Assembly (NCBI GenBank): GCA_903835075.1
Contig: CAILLM010000004.1
Span: forward strand, 124,001-188,000
Direction of reading: 5' to 3'
DNA from: Candidatus Staskawiczbacteria bacterium
Lineage (GTDB): Bacteria > Patescibacteria > Paceibacteria > Paceibacterales > Staskawiczbacteraceae
Length of the DNA stretch: 64,000 nucleotides
Part shown: piece by piece, positions 33,800 to 41,675 of the stretch
Layout of the letters: each line of letters begins with the position of its first letter
How positions within the stretch are numbered: position 1 is the stretch's first letter
Notes under the pieces: model-generated
Told to the model about the DNA's origin: nothing
Seen by the model: the letters and a program-made list of their open reading frames with translations, nothing else
Databases searched by the model: none
Position numbers and translations under genes: made by a program

Positions 33800-35542
33800 T
33801 TAGGGGATTGGGTTCGCAACTGACTCATTCAGCCATCGTGGAGAAAACGGCGTAGAAGCGCCGTTTTTAGCTGTAAAATCGGCTAAAATTCCAGGTTCGA
33901 GCGTGGCTAAAAGCGCTTTCTGTTCTTTAAGCTCGTTTTCTATCAACATATAGGGGTGTAGCTTATCGATAGTTAGGATTCCATCTTTTATGATTAGGTT
34001 CGAGCCGATAGTAGAAAATATCTCTCTTTTCTCTCTTAGGTTTGGCGTATTAAATTGTTTTAGTGCAAATGTGCAGAAATTAAAAACACGCTCGGATGTC
34101 TCAAGATCTCTGTCTAATTTTTCTTTGCTGCCTCCCATTTGTTTTTCTAAATTTGTTCTCTCAGAAATTATTTGTTTTTTCTGGGCCATAAAATCTTCGG
34201 GCGTGTAAAGCTCATACTTTGAATTAAGAGGGGAGGTGAACTCTCTGTTTAAATTTACTAATCTTTTTTGACAGTCATCAAATGCGTCTTGCAGAGAAAC
34301 GCGAATGACTTTTTCTTCATTGCCGGACTCTTTTTGTTTTTCTTGTAAATAATCTATAGCTATTTTTAGATAACCGTCATCAATAGTTATATCTCCCAAT
34401 ATTTTATTAAACTGATTTTCCAAATCTTTAACCTTAATATATTTTTGAGTGCAGTTAAGATTTCTTTTCTTTGTACATCGATAGTATATGTATTCTAAGA
34501 TTTTGGGGTTTTCCATTAAGGAAATATCTGTTGAGCATTTTGGGCAAGCGGTGGTATTCACATGAGAAAATTTATGTTTGCATTTAGTGCAGATTATTTG
34601 ATGTTTCTCTTCGGCCGTGATTGATGAGCCACATTCTCCACATTTCATTGTTCCGGTAAAAGCGAATTCTCTTGTTTTTGGTTGTGGTTTGCCTTTTTTA
34701 CCTAAAAGAATTTGTGCCCTCCTATATTCATTCTCGGTGATCATGGGCTTATGATTGCCCTTAATCATAGCGATTTCTCCAGTCTCTGAATCTTTCCACG
34801 GATAAAAACCATAGTAAAAAGGACTATTAAATATCTTATAAATAAGACTTATCGTTAGGGGATTACCTCCCTGTTTTCTGTGCATTATTGTTCTTAAACC
34901 CCATTCTTTATCGCTGATATTTCTAATTTTAGAAACCGAATAAGTTCCAGTAAGAAATAAATCCCACATTTTGCGGACAAGTTCAAAACGCTCTGGGTCT
35001 GGCGCGATAGTCTTGCTGCCTTTTTCTATTTCTACGTTTATATATCCAATCGGCCCCCCGGACGGTCGCCAGCCACGCATAGCCTTGCTGTTCAATCCGC
35101 GCTTCACATTTTTAGAAAGGCGCATTACATAATCAGTAGCCCTGCCACCCTCTATGCTCATTAGGAGCCCGGCATCTTCTGGAAAGTACGAACGGCCAGG
35201 AGTTTTAATAACCTTAATAACGCCTTTTTGGAGCATCCATTGTAGCCTGCCATTATCAATCGGGTTGCGCGACAATCTGTCACAATCGTAACAGATTAAA
35301 GCGTTGGCCTCCCCATTCTCAATCCTATTCAACATATCGTTGAATACAGGCCTTCCTGGGTCTTTGGCGCTCTTTTCTTCGGTGAATGGTGGTTTTACCA
35401 AATCCAACTGCTCGCGTTCAACTAAGCGCCTTAAAACTTCTTTCTGGTCGCCTATAGAAGCGATTTGTCTTTGGGAGGACTCCTCTGAACTTTTTCGGCA
35501 ATACCCAAAAAATTTTGTTGTATCTTGTATTTTTTTATTCAT
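33800..35542 (-). CDS. Large serine recombinase 2
   Basis: Serine integrase. The catalytic Ser is in YCRKS (residue 18 from ATG 35542, or 22 from ATG 35554), with CDRLSRNP in the catalytic domain. The recombinase domain has GLNSKAMRGWRPSGGPIGY. The zinc ribbon begins CGECGS and carries an inserted second ribbon (CTKCKHKFS... CPKCS) before YRCTKKRNLNCTQ, which is unusual. A long coiled-coil C-terminus follows (about 400-520), giving about 580 residues. ATG 35542 is chosen because it follows the AT-rich segment after the leader knot. The gene is next to the replication genes, so it may integrate that module. Confidence 0.87.
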   Translation of the reverse strand: MNKKIQDTTKFFGYCRKSSEESSQRQIASIGDQKEVLRRLVEREQLDLVKPPFTEEKSAKDPGRPVFNDMLNRIENGEANALICYDCDRLSRNPIDNGRLQWMLQKGVIKVIKTPGRSYFPEDAGLLMSIEGGRATDYVMRLSKNVKRGLNSKAMRGWRPSGGPIGYINVEIEKGSKTIAPDPERFELVRKMWDLFLTGTYSVSKIRNISDKEWGLRTIMHRKQGGNPLTISLIYKIFNSPFYYGFYPWKDSETGEIAMIKGNHKPMITENEYRRAQILLGKKGKPQPKTREFAFTGTMKCGECGSSITAEEKHQIICTKCKHKFSHVNTTACPKCSTDISLMENPKILEYIYYRCTKKRNLNCTQKYIKVKDLENQFNKILGDITIDDGYLKIAIDYLQEKQKESGNEEKVIRVSLQDAFDDCQKRLVNLNREFTSPLNSKYELYTPEDFMAQKKQIISERTNLEKQMGGSKEKLDRDLETSERVFNFCTFALKQFNTPNLREKREIFSTIGSNLIIKDGILTIDKLHPYMLIENELKEQKALLATLEPGILADFTAKNGASTPFSPRWLNESVANPIP

Positions 35543-35553
35543 ATTTTTAAACA

Positions 35554-35671
35554 TACTAAAAGGGACTGGAAAGCAAAAGGTTATTTGTTAAGGACAACCC
35601 AGTTTCCAGCCCCTTGTAGTATTCTATTGATATAAATAAAATACCCTTTGCCATGCTGAATTGTCCTTAAC
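35554..35671 (-). ncRNA. Interlocked inverted repeats at the 5' end of recombinase 2
   Basis: Two long complementary pairs cross each other: AAGGGACTGGAAA (35560-35572) with TTTCCAGCCCCTT (35603-35615, one mismatch; the similarity extends to about 20 nt), and GTTAAGGACAA (35587-35597) with TTGTCCTTAAC (35661-35671, exact). The order gives H-type pseudoknot topology in an RNA from either strand, ending about 5 bases before ATG 35554. It could equally be an att site with recombinase arms. Confidence 0.5.
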
Positions 35672-35701
35672 GATTTAATTATATAACATTTCTTGGTTTT
35701 A

Positions 35702-35980
35702 TCAACGTTTTGCATGTCCGCCACCCCTCATTGGCGTTGGGGGCATCCTCCCAATACTATCAATTTCATCGAAAAATTCGATAATTTCTTTCCCATTTAC
35801 TTCGGAAAATTTTATTTTTTTACTTATTTTTTTTAGCCTCCAAACATCCCAGTTATCAAAAGAATGAGGGCAGTAAGCATCTTCTCTCCAGCGTTTTTTA
35901 CAATCACTACAATAGTTCGAATTTTGAATAAAAAGTGCGTTTATATGAGCCTCAGTTGTTGGTATAAATTTGTTTTGCAT
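35702..35980 (-). CDS. Small Cys-containing protein of unknown function
   Basis: 92 residues; not recognised. It has NYCSDCKKRW near residue 23, with a further Cys and His (YCPHSF) ten residues on, a possible single zinc site. The C-terminal end is Gly/Pro/Met/Arg-rich. It lies between recombinase 2 and the PrimPol gene on the same strand, with a structured gap upstream, so it is likely part of the same mobile module. Composition and the plausible metal site support a real gene, but it could be overcalled. Confidence 0.5.
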   Translation of the reverse strand: MQNKFIPTTEAHINALFIQNSNYCSDCKKRWREDAYCPHSFDNWDVWRLKKISKKIKFSEVNGKEIIEFFDEIDSIGRMPPTPMRGGGHAKR

Positions 35981-36013
35981 ATTTTGATTATTTAATTAAA
36001 CATGTTCTATTTT

Positions 36014-36148
36014 GCTAGTTCTGCCTAGCAGATGACCAGCAACAGGCAACTGATTTAATGTTTTGTATCCACGCATCCCACCGCGTGGATACATATAAAT
36101 ACTGCTGGTTACTAGTTATTACTATATAGATAGATATCCTATAACTAG
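36014..36148. other. Structured gap between PrimPol and the 92-residue gene
   Basis: A 10-bp hairpin GTATCCACGC/GCGTGGATAC (36065-36092) is enclosed by ACCAGCA/TGCTGGT (36035/36103). CTAGTTAT/ATAACTAG (36112/36141) overlaps the PrimPol stop. TGCCT (36022)/AGGCA (36044) and GCTAG/CTAGC (36014/36025) cross each other. No gene. Confidence 0.45.
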
Positions 36149-38109
36149 CACGATTCAATCTGTGATATATCGGGAGGATTCAGTCCGCTATCTTTTTCTA
36201 TAAAATACAAAAGTTCATTGCTCTTTCCTACCGGATTAAAAAGTTTAAGCCCTCTTTTTATAGCCTCTGCTCTGGTTATTTCTTTAACGCCTTCTTTCCC
36301 ATTTGCTAATAATTTAGTTGCCATTTTGATGGCGGTATCCCCTCCAATTTTTAAATGCTTAAAATCTTTTCTGCCGAGTAATTCATCCCTCCTCTCAAGC
36401 TCATAAATGATCCCAGCCACCGCCTCATTTAAGGCCTGCTCTTTCGGTTTATGATCTCCCAAATATTCAAAATCAATTCCGCTATCGCTGATTTTAATGC
36501 TTATATCAAAATCAGAAAGTTTTTTACCAGCTTTAGTTTTTAAATGTTTAACTATTAAAAATTTTTCTCCATCTTTTTCAAATTCCTCAAGGGCTATGTG
36601 TCCGCTTATCGAAGCGTTTATTGCTGATGAACCGCGAGACATTTCAGCGTCGTCGGCCCTCATAAAACCATTTTTCTTTTTATTGTGGTGCGTGAAAATA
36701 ACCGTTATGCCCTCTCGATTGATTCTCTTAAATCTGTCTAAAACTTTCTGCATTTCTTGACTGCTATTTTCTTCTGCATCGTGTATTGCCCTTAAACTGT
36801 CAAACATAATAACTCCAATATTTTTCTCCTTAGCTTCTTTAATAAGATTATCAACAAATTCATCTGTGAGTTTTGAGCCTTGAGCGATGCGATAGAAAAT
36901 AGAAAGCGAGGGATCCGTAAGATTGAGAAGCTTTAGTCTATCCTGAATTAAGCATGCAATATCTTCTTCATTTACAATCATTACATTGTTTTTCTCTGTC
37001 GCGAATTTTCCAAACAAAGAAGTGCCGGTGACAATATGTTTAGCATAAAGAAATAGCCACCACGATTTCCATCCGTTTGGCGGTGCCGATATCATATTCA
37101 TAGCGCCTTTTTCGCACAGTATGTCAATTACATATCGTACCGGAGGAAATATTGTCGCCATAAGTTCAGCGTGGGTCATGGCCGGCAGATAATTATTTAC
37201 AACATCATTCTCCGGACTGTTTTGATTTTGGTTGTTCCAATTCATGGTTTCTAGGTGATAACATTTTTCAAACATTCCTTCTCTGTAATCCTTTCTATCC
37301 CATTTTTCACGCATCAAGCCGGAGCTTCTAAATATCCTATCTGCGACTACTGTATTATTTTGGCAGAAAAACATTAATGATCCCACAAAAGATAAATCGG
37401 CTTCGGATTGCGACTTTTTTTCTTCTTTTCTAAAATACTTCTCCCAATTTCCTTGATATAAGTCTTTTAGTTTTTCTCCGTGTTTGCTTTTGAACATCAC
37501 CTCTAATATTTTGTTGTCGTCCGGCAAAAGAGTGGACTGTTGTGTTTGTGGAATTTGTTTTTCTTTTTTAGGATTATCCTTAATAAATGAATTATGCCAT
37601 TTTAGGAAAAAATCCTGGTCATATTGCTTTAATTCTTTATAATCGCCATAAATGTTTCCAGTAACTGTAAAATATCTGCCCCTACAATATCTCTCAATAT
37701 CGCCGTCTCCAATATAGGTTTTGGCTCCTTTAAAATCAGCCTCGCATAAAATAAAGATATGAAGACCAGTTCCAGATGGAGAGATTTCTATATAACTTGG
37801 AAATAAATCAACAATATCTTTTGCCCATTGTTTTAAAGTGAATCCGTCTTCTTCAAAACAGTGGTCTAGATCGATCCCGACTACCCCCTGTGTAAAAACA
37901 TACCCCAATCCATTAAATTGGTTAGTCTCTAAAAGTTTTTTACAATTTTCAAAACTCAGCCAGTCATTAGGATTTGTACTAGCTGCTTTTTGAGCAGTAT
38001 TTTTATATGGCACTTTAGTGGGTTTTTCTTTTCCGGCAACTTTTTCAAATTTCCAAACTATCCACTGTTTTTGCTCTTTTAATATTTGAGGAAATGCATC
38101 ATATGACAT
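36145..38109 (-). CDS. Primase-polymerase and helicase fusion (replication protein)
   Basis: Plasmid/phage replication protein. The N-terminal archaeo-eukaryotic primase-like domain has VGIDLDHC at 77-84, SPSGTGLHIF at 110-119 and RYCRGRYFTVTG at 140-151, like NrS-1-type PrimPols. A helical linker follows. The C-terminal RecA/RepA-like ATPase has a variant P-loop APPNGWKSW near 343, a Walker B-type MFDSLRAIHD near 440, THHNKK and SRGSSAINASI. At 654 residues it is complete. It is preceded by a 55-residue gene 5 bp upstream. Together with recombinase 2, this is the core of an integrated replicon. Confidence 0.78.
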   Translation of the reverse strand: MSYDAFPQILKEQKQWIVWKFEKVAGKEKPTKVPYKNTAQKAASTNPNDWLSFENCKKLLETNQFNGLGYVFTQGVVGIDLDHCFEEDGFTLKQWAKDIVDLFPSYIEISPSGTGLHIFILCEADFKGAKTYIGDGDIERYCRGRYFTVTGNIYGDYKELKQYDQDFFLKWHNSFIKDNPKKEKQIPQTQQSTLLPDDNKILEVMFKSKHGEKLKDLYQGNWEKYFRKEEKKSQSEADLSFVGSLMFFCQNNTVVADRIFRSSGLMREKWDRKDYREGMFEKCYHLETMNWNNQNQNSPENDVVNNYLPAMTHAELMATIFPPVRYVIDILCEKGAMNMISAPPNGWKSWWLFLYAKHIVTGTSLFGKFATEKNNVMIVNEEDIACLIQDRLKLLNLTDPSLSIFYRIAQGSKLTDEFVDNLIKEAKEKNIGVIMFDSLRAIHDAEENSSQEMQKVLDRFKRINREGITVIFTHHNKKKNGFMRADDAEMSRGSSAINASISGHIALEEFEKDGEKFLIVKHLKTKAGKKLSDFDISIKISDSGIDFEYLGDHKPKEQALNEAVAGIIYELERRDELLGRKDFKHLKIGGDTAIKMATKLLANGKEGVKEITRAEAIKRGLKLFNPVGKSNELLYFIEKDSGLNPPDISQIESC

Positions 38110-38114
38110 ATAAT

Positions 38115-38282
38115 TTACTTTTTAATTTTTAATTTAGAAATATCAACATTTTTTGTAATGGCCCCGACTAGGCATATAAGATTTTCAAAGTAATTCAAAG
38201 CTTCGTCATCTGATATGGTTTTCTTATTTTTGAGTTCGTATAACTCCTTAAATTTTTGTATATACTTTTGCTTGTCTAACAT
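38115..38282 (-). CDS. 55-residue helical protein upstream of PrimPol
   Basis: Complete short frame from ATG 38282 to TAA 38115, ending 5 bp before the PrimPol start. It encodes an acidic/basic helical peptide (MLDKQKYIQKFKELYELKN and onward), with no Cys. Its position just upstream of PrimPol and clean start and stop support it as a real gene, perhaps an accessory or regulator of replication. The structured U-tract element begins right before its ATG. No family is recognised. Confidence 0.6.
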   Translation of the reverse strand: MLDKQKYIQKFKELYELKNKKTISDDEALNYFENLICLVGAITKNVDISKLKIKK

Positions 38283-38283
38283 A

Positions 38284-38367
38284 AAAAAATCCGCTCATCT
38301 GCTGGCAGGTTTTCATCCTTTACATGACACCTGCCCGCAAATAAACGGACTTTCTAAAAGGATGAAA
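38284..38367 (-). ncRNA. Nested hairpin with pseudoknot partner and U-tract before the PrimPol operon
   Basis: On the minus strand TCCG/CGGA encloses TGC/GCA and GGCAGGT/ACCTGCC (38329-38335/38304-38310), followed by T7. TTTCATCCTTT upstream (38367-38357) is the exact 11-bp complement of AAAGGATGAAA (38321-38311) in the hairpin loop. The layout is the same as at 23035-23127: upstream strand, nested stem with loop complement, U-tract, start codon. Confidence 0.55.
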
Positions 38368-38395
38368 TTTATGTCAGCTATTAAAAATTAAAACG

Positions 38396-38513
38396 TAAAA
38401 AGCCGACAGTTTATTCGCTGCCGGCTTAGAGTATGACTTGATTTTATAAAACGAAAAAGCCAAAACAATAAACGACAGTTTAAAAAAATAAACTGCAATC
38501 TATTGTTTTGGCT
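38396..38513 (-). ncRNA. Tandem terminator-like hairpins with complementary loops
   Basis: First hairpin (38401-38426): AGCCGACAG/CTGCCGGCT with one mismatch and a T-run on the minus strand. Second hairpin: AGCCAAAACAATA/TATTGTTTTGGCT (38458-38470/38501-38513), 13 bp, enclosing CAGTTTA/TAAACTG, also followed by T5. CAGTTTATT in the loop of the first is complementary to AATAAACTG in the second, so kissing loops can form. No protein gene lies here. Confidence 0.5.
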
Positions 38514-38655
38514 CGTATAGCTCACCTCTGTGAGTTACCTATAGTAAGGAAACAATATTTTTAATGTGTGCATCCCGCACACAAGATGATTTCTGAACTT
38601 TAATGAACTCTTTACTCTATTATATAGCGATCCCAATTGGTCAGTCAAGCCCTAC
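38514..38655. other. Gap with two small hairpins
   Basis: CTCAC/GTGAG (38521-38534) and GTGTGC/GCACAC (38566-38582) are visible. The sequence is AT-rich between them with -10-like TATAG (38541). It probably holds the promoter for the PrimPol transcript on the minus strand. Confidence 0.3.
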
Positions 38656-38910
38656 CTAAAAATAAATTATGCCGTCAGGGGTAAATTTAAAATAATTCAT
38701 ATGTTTGCAAAAGCGGCATTTCCAGTACTTTCCAATGCTGAAATCTCTCAATAATTTTTTAATTTTATCGGGCGAAGCAGTCGGGTACTCTTTTCCTAAA
38801 AAACTACTGCATTTTTTGCATTTCCATTTGAACTTCTCATTCATTGTATAAATAAATATTAAAGTTTCAGTATGGTTTAAAATATCATCCACTTCTTGTC
38901 TTAAAACCAT
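38656..38910 (-). CDS. Small zinc-ribbon protein, possibly 5'-truncated
   Basis: 84 residues from ATG 38910 with CKKC and CRFC pairs (about residues 32-35 and 64-67), consistent with one zinc ribbon. The frame is open to GTG 38961, but that extension runs into the antisense of the radical SAM fragment, so the junction of the module may have cut its original 5' end. Function is unknown. It is in the same direction as PrimPol but separated by structured DNA. Confidence 0.5.
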   Translation of the reverse strand: MVLRQEVDDILNHTETLIFIYTMNEKFKWKCKKCSSFLGKEYPTASPDKIKKLLRDFSIGKYWKCRFCKHMNYFKFTPDGIIYF

Positions 38911-38939
38911 CAAATTTTCTTTATCCAGGATTCGCTCAA

Positions 38940-39755
38940 TTGCTCTCTTTCGGGAAAGCACACGGTTTCGAAATATGGATGACCACTAACGGCACTTTCA
39001 GTTGTGCAAAGGTGGCTAAGGATGTCGACCAAATCATTTTCTCGATTCATGGTCTGGCAGAAACTCATGAGGCGATTACTCAGAAACCAGGTTCATTTTT
39101 GCTGGCTCGTAGGCACATCGTAGAGGCTTCTACGATGACCAGCGTTTCCATCAATATGGTGCTGATTAAGCGTAACTTTCATGAGCTGAATGATGTTTTC
39201 GCCTATTTCAGCCAACGATGTGAATTATCTACATTCTATTCGCCAATTCCAATTAAATCTAATTCTGGTTTCGACTATAGTGAAGATTCTTTGGAAGTGA
39301 CCGAGGAACTTCTCGAAGAATATCGGGCGAAGTTATCTATGATACCTCCTCCAAAACTTGGCTTAAAGCACGGTTACCAGAACATCTATCTTAACGATCC
39401 AACTTGTTATACTTCGGCTACAATACCATTGGCAAACTGCGCCGCTGGCAAGTACAAAATCGTTATTGACTATGATGCCGATGTTTACGCCTGTAACTTT
39501 TTCAGAAGTCCGGAATTCTTGTGTGGCAATATCCTTTCCGGAGACGCAAAGGAGATATGGCATACCGGAAAAGGCTTTAATCATTTCAGGAGACTGAGCT
39601 TGAACGAGTCATTCCCGGATAAATGCAACAATTGCATCAAACGCTTTAAATGTGCAGGCGGTTGCCTGGCATGGACAGAAGGATACAGAAATGAAAATTA
39701 TGAAAACGTCAACGACTTCAGGTGTGAAATTGGGCATGCATTTGTTGGAGGTTGA
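38940..39755 (+). pseudogene. Radical SAM/SPASM protein, N-terminus missing
   Basis: The reading frame begins inside a radical SAM barrel: FGKAHGFEIWMTTNGTF matches the strand after the GGEP motif. The cluster-binding Cys triplet (CxxxCxxC) that should precede it by about 80-100 residues is absent, because the AT-rich zinc-ribbon gene abuts at about 38935. The SPASM end is intact (NCAAGKYKI..., CNNCIKRFKCAGGC, C-EIGH). The GC content is by eye higher than in the flanks, suggesting import followed by truncation. TTG 38940 could still start translation, but the enzyme would be inactive. Confidence 0.75.
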
Positions 39756-40691
39756 GATTACCACCAGGTGTAATCTTGACTGTAAACATTGTTATAATCG
39801 TAACCGGGTTATGGCGGACATGCCGATGAGTGAGATCCTCTCGCTATTGGCATTTTCCCAGCAAAACGGAGTTTCTTCGTTTGTGGTTTCGGGCGGAGAG
39901 GCATCTTTCATCCGCAATTTGACTATTTGGCAAATTATTTGCTGGAAACTAAGCCTGACATCAGGACCGTCCTGCAAACAAACGGAATCGTTCGCAGGAA
40001 AAATCTTGATATGCTGAAAGGCTTCAAGGTTGTCCATATAAGCTATGAGCCTGACGATTCTACGGTTAGAAAAATTGTAGGTGCTGACATTATCCGTCTT
40101 GCATTGGACTTAAAGGATCGGGGAATATATCCTTACCTTTTTGTCACAGTTCACCAGGGAAATATCAACAGGATCGATACCATGGTGGATACCGCAAACA
40201 GTTTGGGGTTGGATATCGGTTTTAATCTCTGCATCTCAACGCATGAGAGTCCTGAATTAGTTCTTTCACCCAAGCAAACGATTGAGACCAGTCAAAAACT
40301 GCTCGATCTGTATCTTGCTAAAAGAATTCTCAGGTTCACCTCGCCGTTAGTTGCCGTCATTCAGGATAAGCAATCCGATGGCTATATCGGCAACAGAGGC
40401 GGATGCACAGCCGGAATAGCTACATGTTCTGTGACGGTTGACGGGGATGTTATTCCTTGCCCATTTTTCAGAACAGTTTCAGCAGGGAATATTCACGTGC
40501 AAACATTAGAGGATATCTGGCTTGGATCGCCAATCTTTGATTCGCTGAGGGCCAGAAATAAGTTCGATGAGCCATGTGGTTCTTGTAAGCATCTTTCGTA
40601 TTGTGGGGGATGCCGTAAAAGGGCGTTAGACTCTTCGGGCAAGCTGACGGGAGCAGACCCGGGTTGCTTTTTGGAGCTTTGTAAAGTATAA
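39691..40691 (+). pseudogene. Radical SAM/SPASM protein broken by one-base frameshift
   Basis: The N-terminal frame has TTRCNLDCKHCYNRN (the CxxxCxxC cluster site) and SGGEASF. Just after TTC at 39907-39909 one C appears to be missing. Reading on in the next frame gives HPQFDYLANYLLETKPD, exactly the expected continuation, through TNGIVRRKN, the barrel and a complete SPASM domain (CGSCKHLSYCGGCRKR). So the gene is nearly intact and lost one base, either a real mutation or a sequencing error. ATG 39691 has AAGGA seven bases upstream. It overlaps the first radical SAM gene, so both came as a unit. Confidence 0.75.
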
Positions 40692-40722
40692 CGGACAGTG
40701 CAATACTGGCCGTTCTTTTTTT
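40690..40722 (+). terminator. Terminator after the radical SAM pair
   Basis: AACGGACAGT and ACTGGCCGTT pair at 9 of 10 positions and are followed by T7. It lies at the stop of the second radical SAM gene. Confidence 0.7.
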
Positions 40723-40772
40723 AGCATTTTTCTGTTAAAAGATGTAAAATATAATAAGTTAAATCTAAACAC

Positions 40773-41306
40773 ATGACATTAAGTAAAAATAATATAATAA
40801 TTACTGAGCCCACGTTGGAAGATGTTTTGGGATTAGTTTTTGTACATAAGAAAACATGGTTAGATACGTATCCAAATAAAAAATATAAGATTTTTAAAAA
40901 AGATATTTTATTGAAAGATTTCGATAGTGAGAAAAAAATAAATAAATGGAAAAGAAGAATAAAAAATAACGGCAAAAAAAAGGAATATATTTGTGTTGCT
41001 AAAGATAGAGAAAAGGTTGTTGGATTTTGTTCTATTTCAAAAGGAGAGAAAATAAACGAATTAAAAACTATATATGTTTTGCCGGAATACCAAAGAATGA
41101 AAATAGGAAATAAACTATTTAATAAAGCAATTAATTGGCTTGGTGACAAGAAAAACATAAAGACATTAGTAGCAATCTATAACGAAAATGCAATCAAGTT
41201 TTACAAAAAACATGGCTTTGCCAAAACGACGGTTACTAAAAGTTATAAATTTCCGAATGGAAAAATTATGCCGGAAATGCAATTAGTATTTAGCCGTAAT
41301 AAATAA
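40773..41306 (+). CDS. GNAT N-acetyltransferase
   Basis: Acetyl-CoA-dependent transferase. The central segment LKTIYVLPEYQRMKIGNKLFNKAI (about 108-131) is the acetyl-CoA-binding motif A with Q/R-x-x-G-x-G/N-type loop. YNENAIKFYKKHGFAKT is motif B and C. At 177 residues the gene is complete. The N-terminal LVFVHKKTWLDTYP is typical of RimI-like proteins. TATAAT at 40750-40755 probably serves it. It shares one base with copy B of the duplicated gene, so both are transcribed together. Acceptor unknown. Confidence 0.8.
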   Translation: MTLSKNNIIITEPTLEDVLGLVFVHKKTWLDTYPNKKYKIFKKDILLKDFDSEKKINKWKRRIKNNGKKKEYICVAKDREKVVGFCSISKGEKINELKTIYVLPEYQRMKIGNKLFNKAINWLGDKKNIKTLVAIYNENAIKFYKKHGFAKTTVTKSYKFPNGKIMPEMQLVFSRNK

Positions 41307-41638
41307 TGGAAAAAATACAATTTAAACAAGATAAATACAAAAAGAATCGTGGAGGTTATTCAAGATTTTTAGAAATAAAATGTGAAAGTTGTAGTGCTTT
41401 CATCGCTCTGTATCAAAAGGATGGCCCTGGTCCACTGAAGAGGATGTATATAGATAGAATATTTTCTCCGCAGAACTTAGCAAACTTACAAAAAGTTTCA
41501 TTTAAAAAAATAGCCAATCTCACGTGTTCTCATTGTAAACATATAATTGGTGTTCCAATCATCTACAAAAAAGAAAGTAGGCCTGCTTTTAGGTTATTTG
41601 TCGGGGCTGTAATTAAGAAGGTATCAAAAATAAAATAA
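41306..41638 (+). CDS. Duplicated small zinc-ribbon protein, copy B
   Basis: Near-identical to the protein at 33223 (about 103 of 110 residues), with the same CESC and CSHC pairs and the same basic N-terminus. The few changes cluster at residue 5, the middle (QNLANL, KKIANL) and the last ten residues. It begins in the last base of the GNAT stop codon. Its different upstream partner from copy A shows that the gene moved by duplication of itself alone or by recombination across the module. Confidence 0.7.
   Translation: MEKIQFKQDKYKKNRGGYSRFLEIKCESCSAFIALYQKDGPGPLKRMYIDRIFSPQNLANLQKVSFKKIANLTCSHCKHIIGVPIIYKKESRPAFRLFVGAVIKKVSKIK
41306..41638 (+). repeat. Direct repeat copy B (about 333 bp)
   Basis: Second copy of the repeat at 33223-33555, same orientation, closing the replicon-like module. 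Confidence 0.75.
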
Positions 41639-41675
41639 AAAAAGTTAATGAATAATTTTAATATTGATATATAAT

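Noticed and set aside
38940..38961. GTG start at 38961 for the small zinc-ribbon gene
   Set aside because: The added residues come from the antisense of the radical SAM fragment across the junction.
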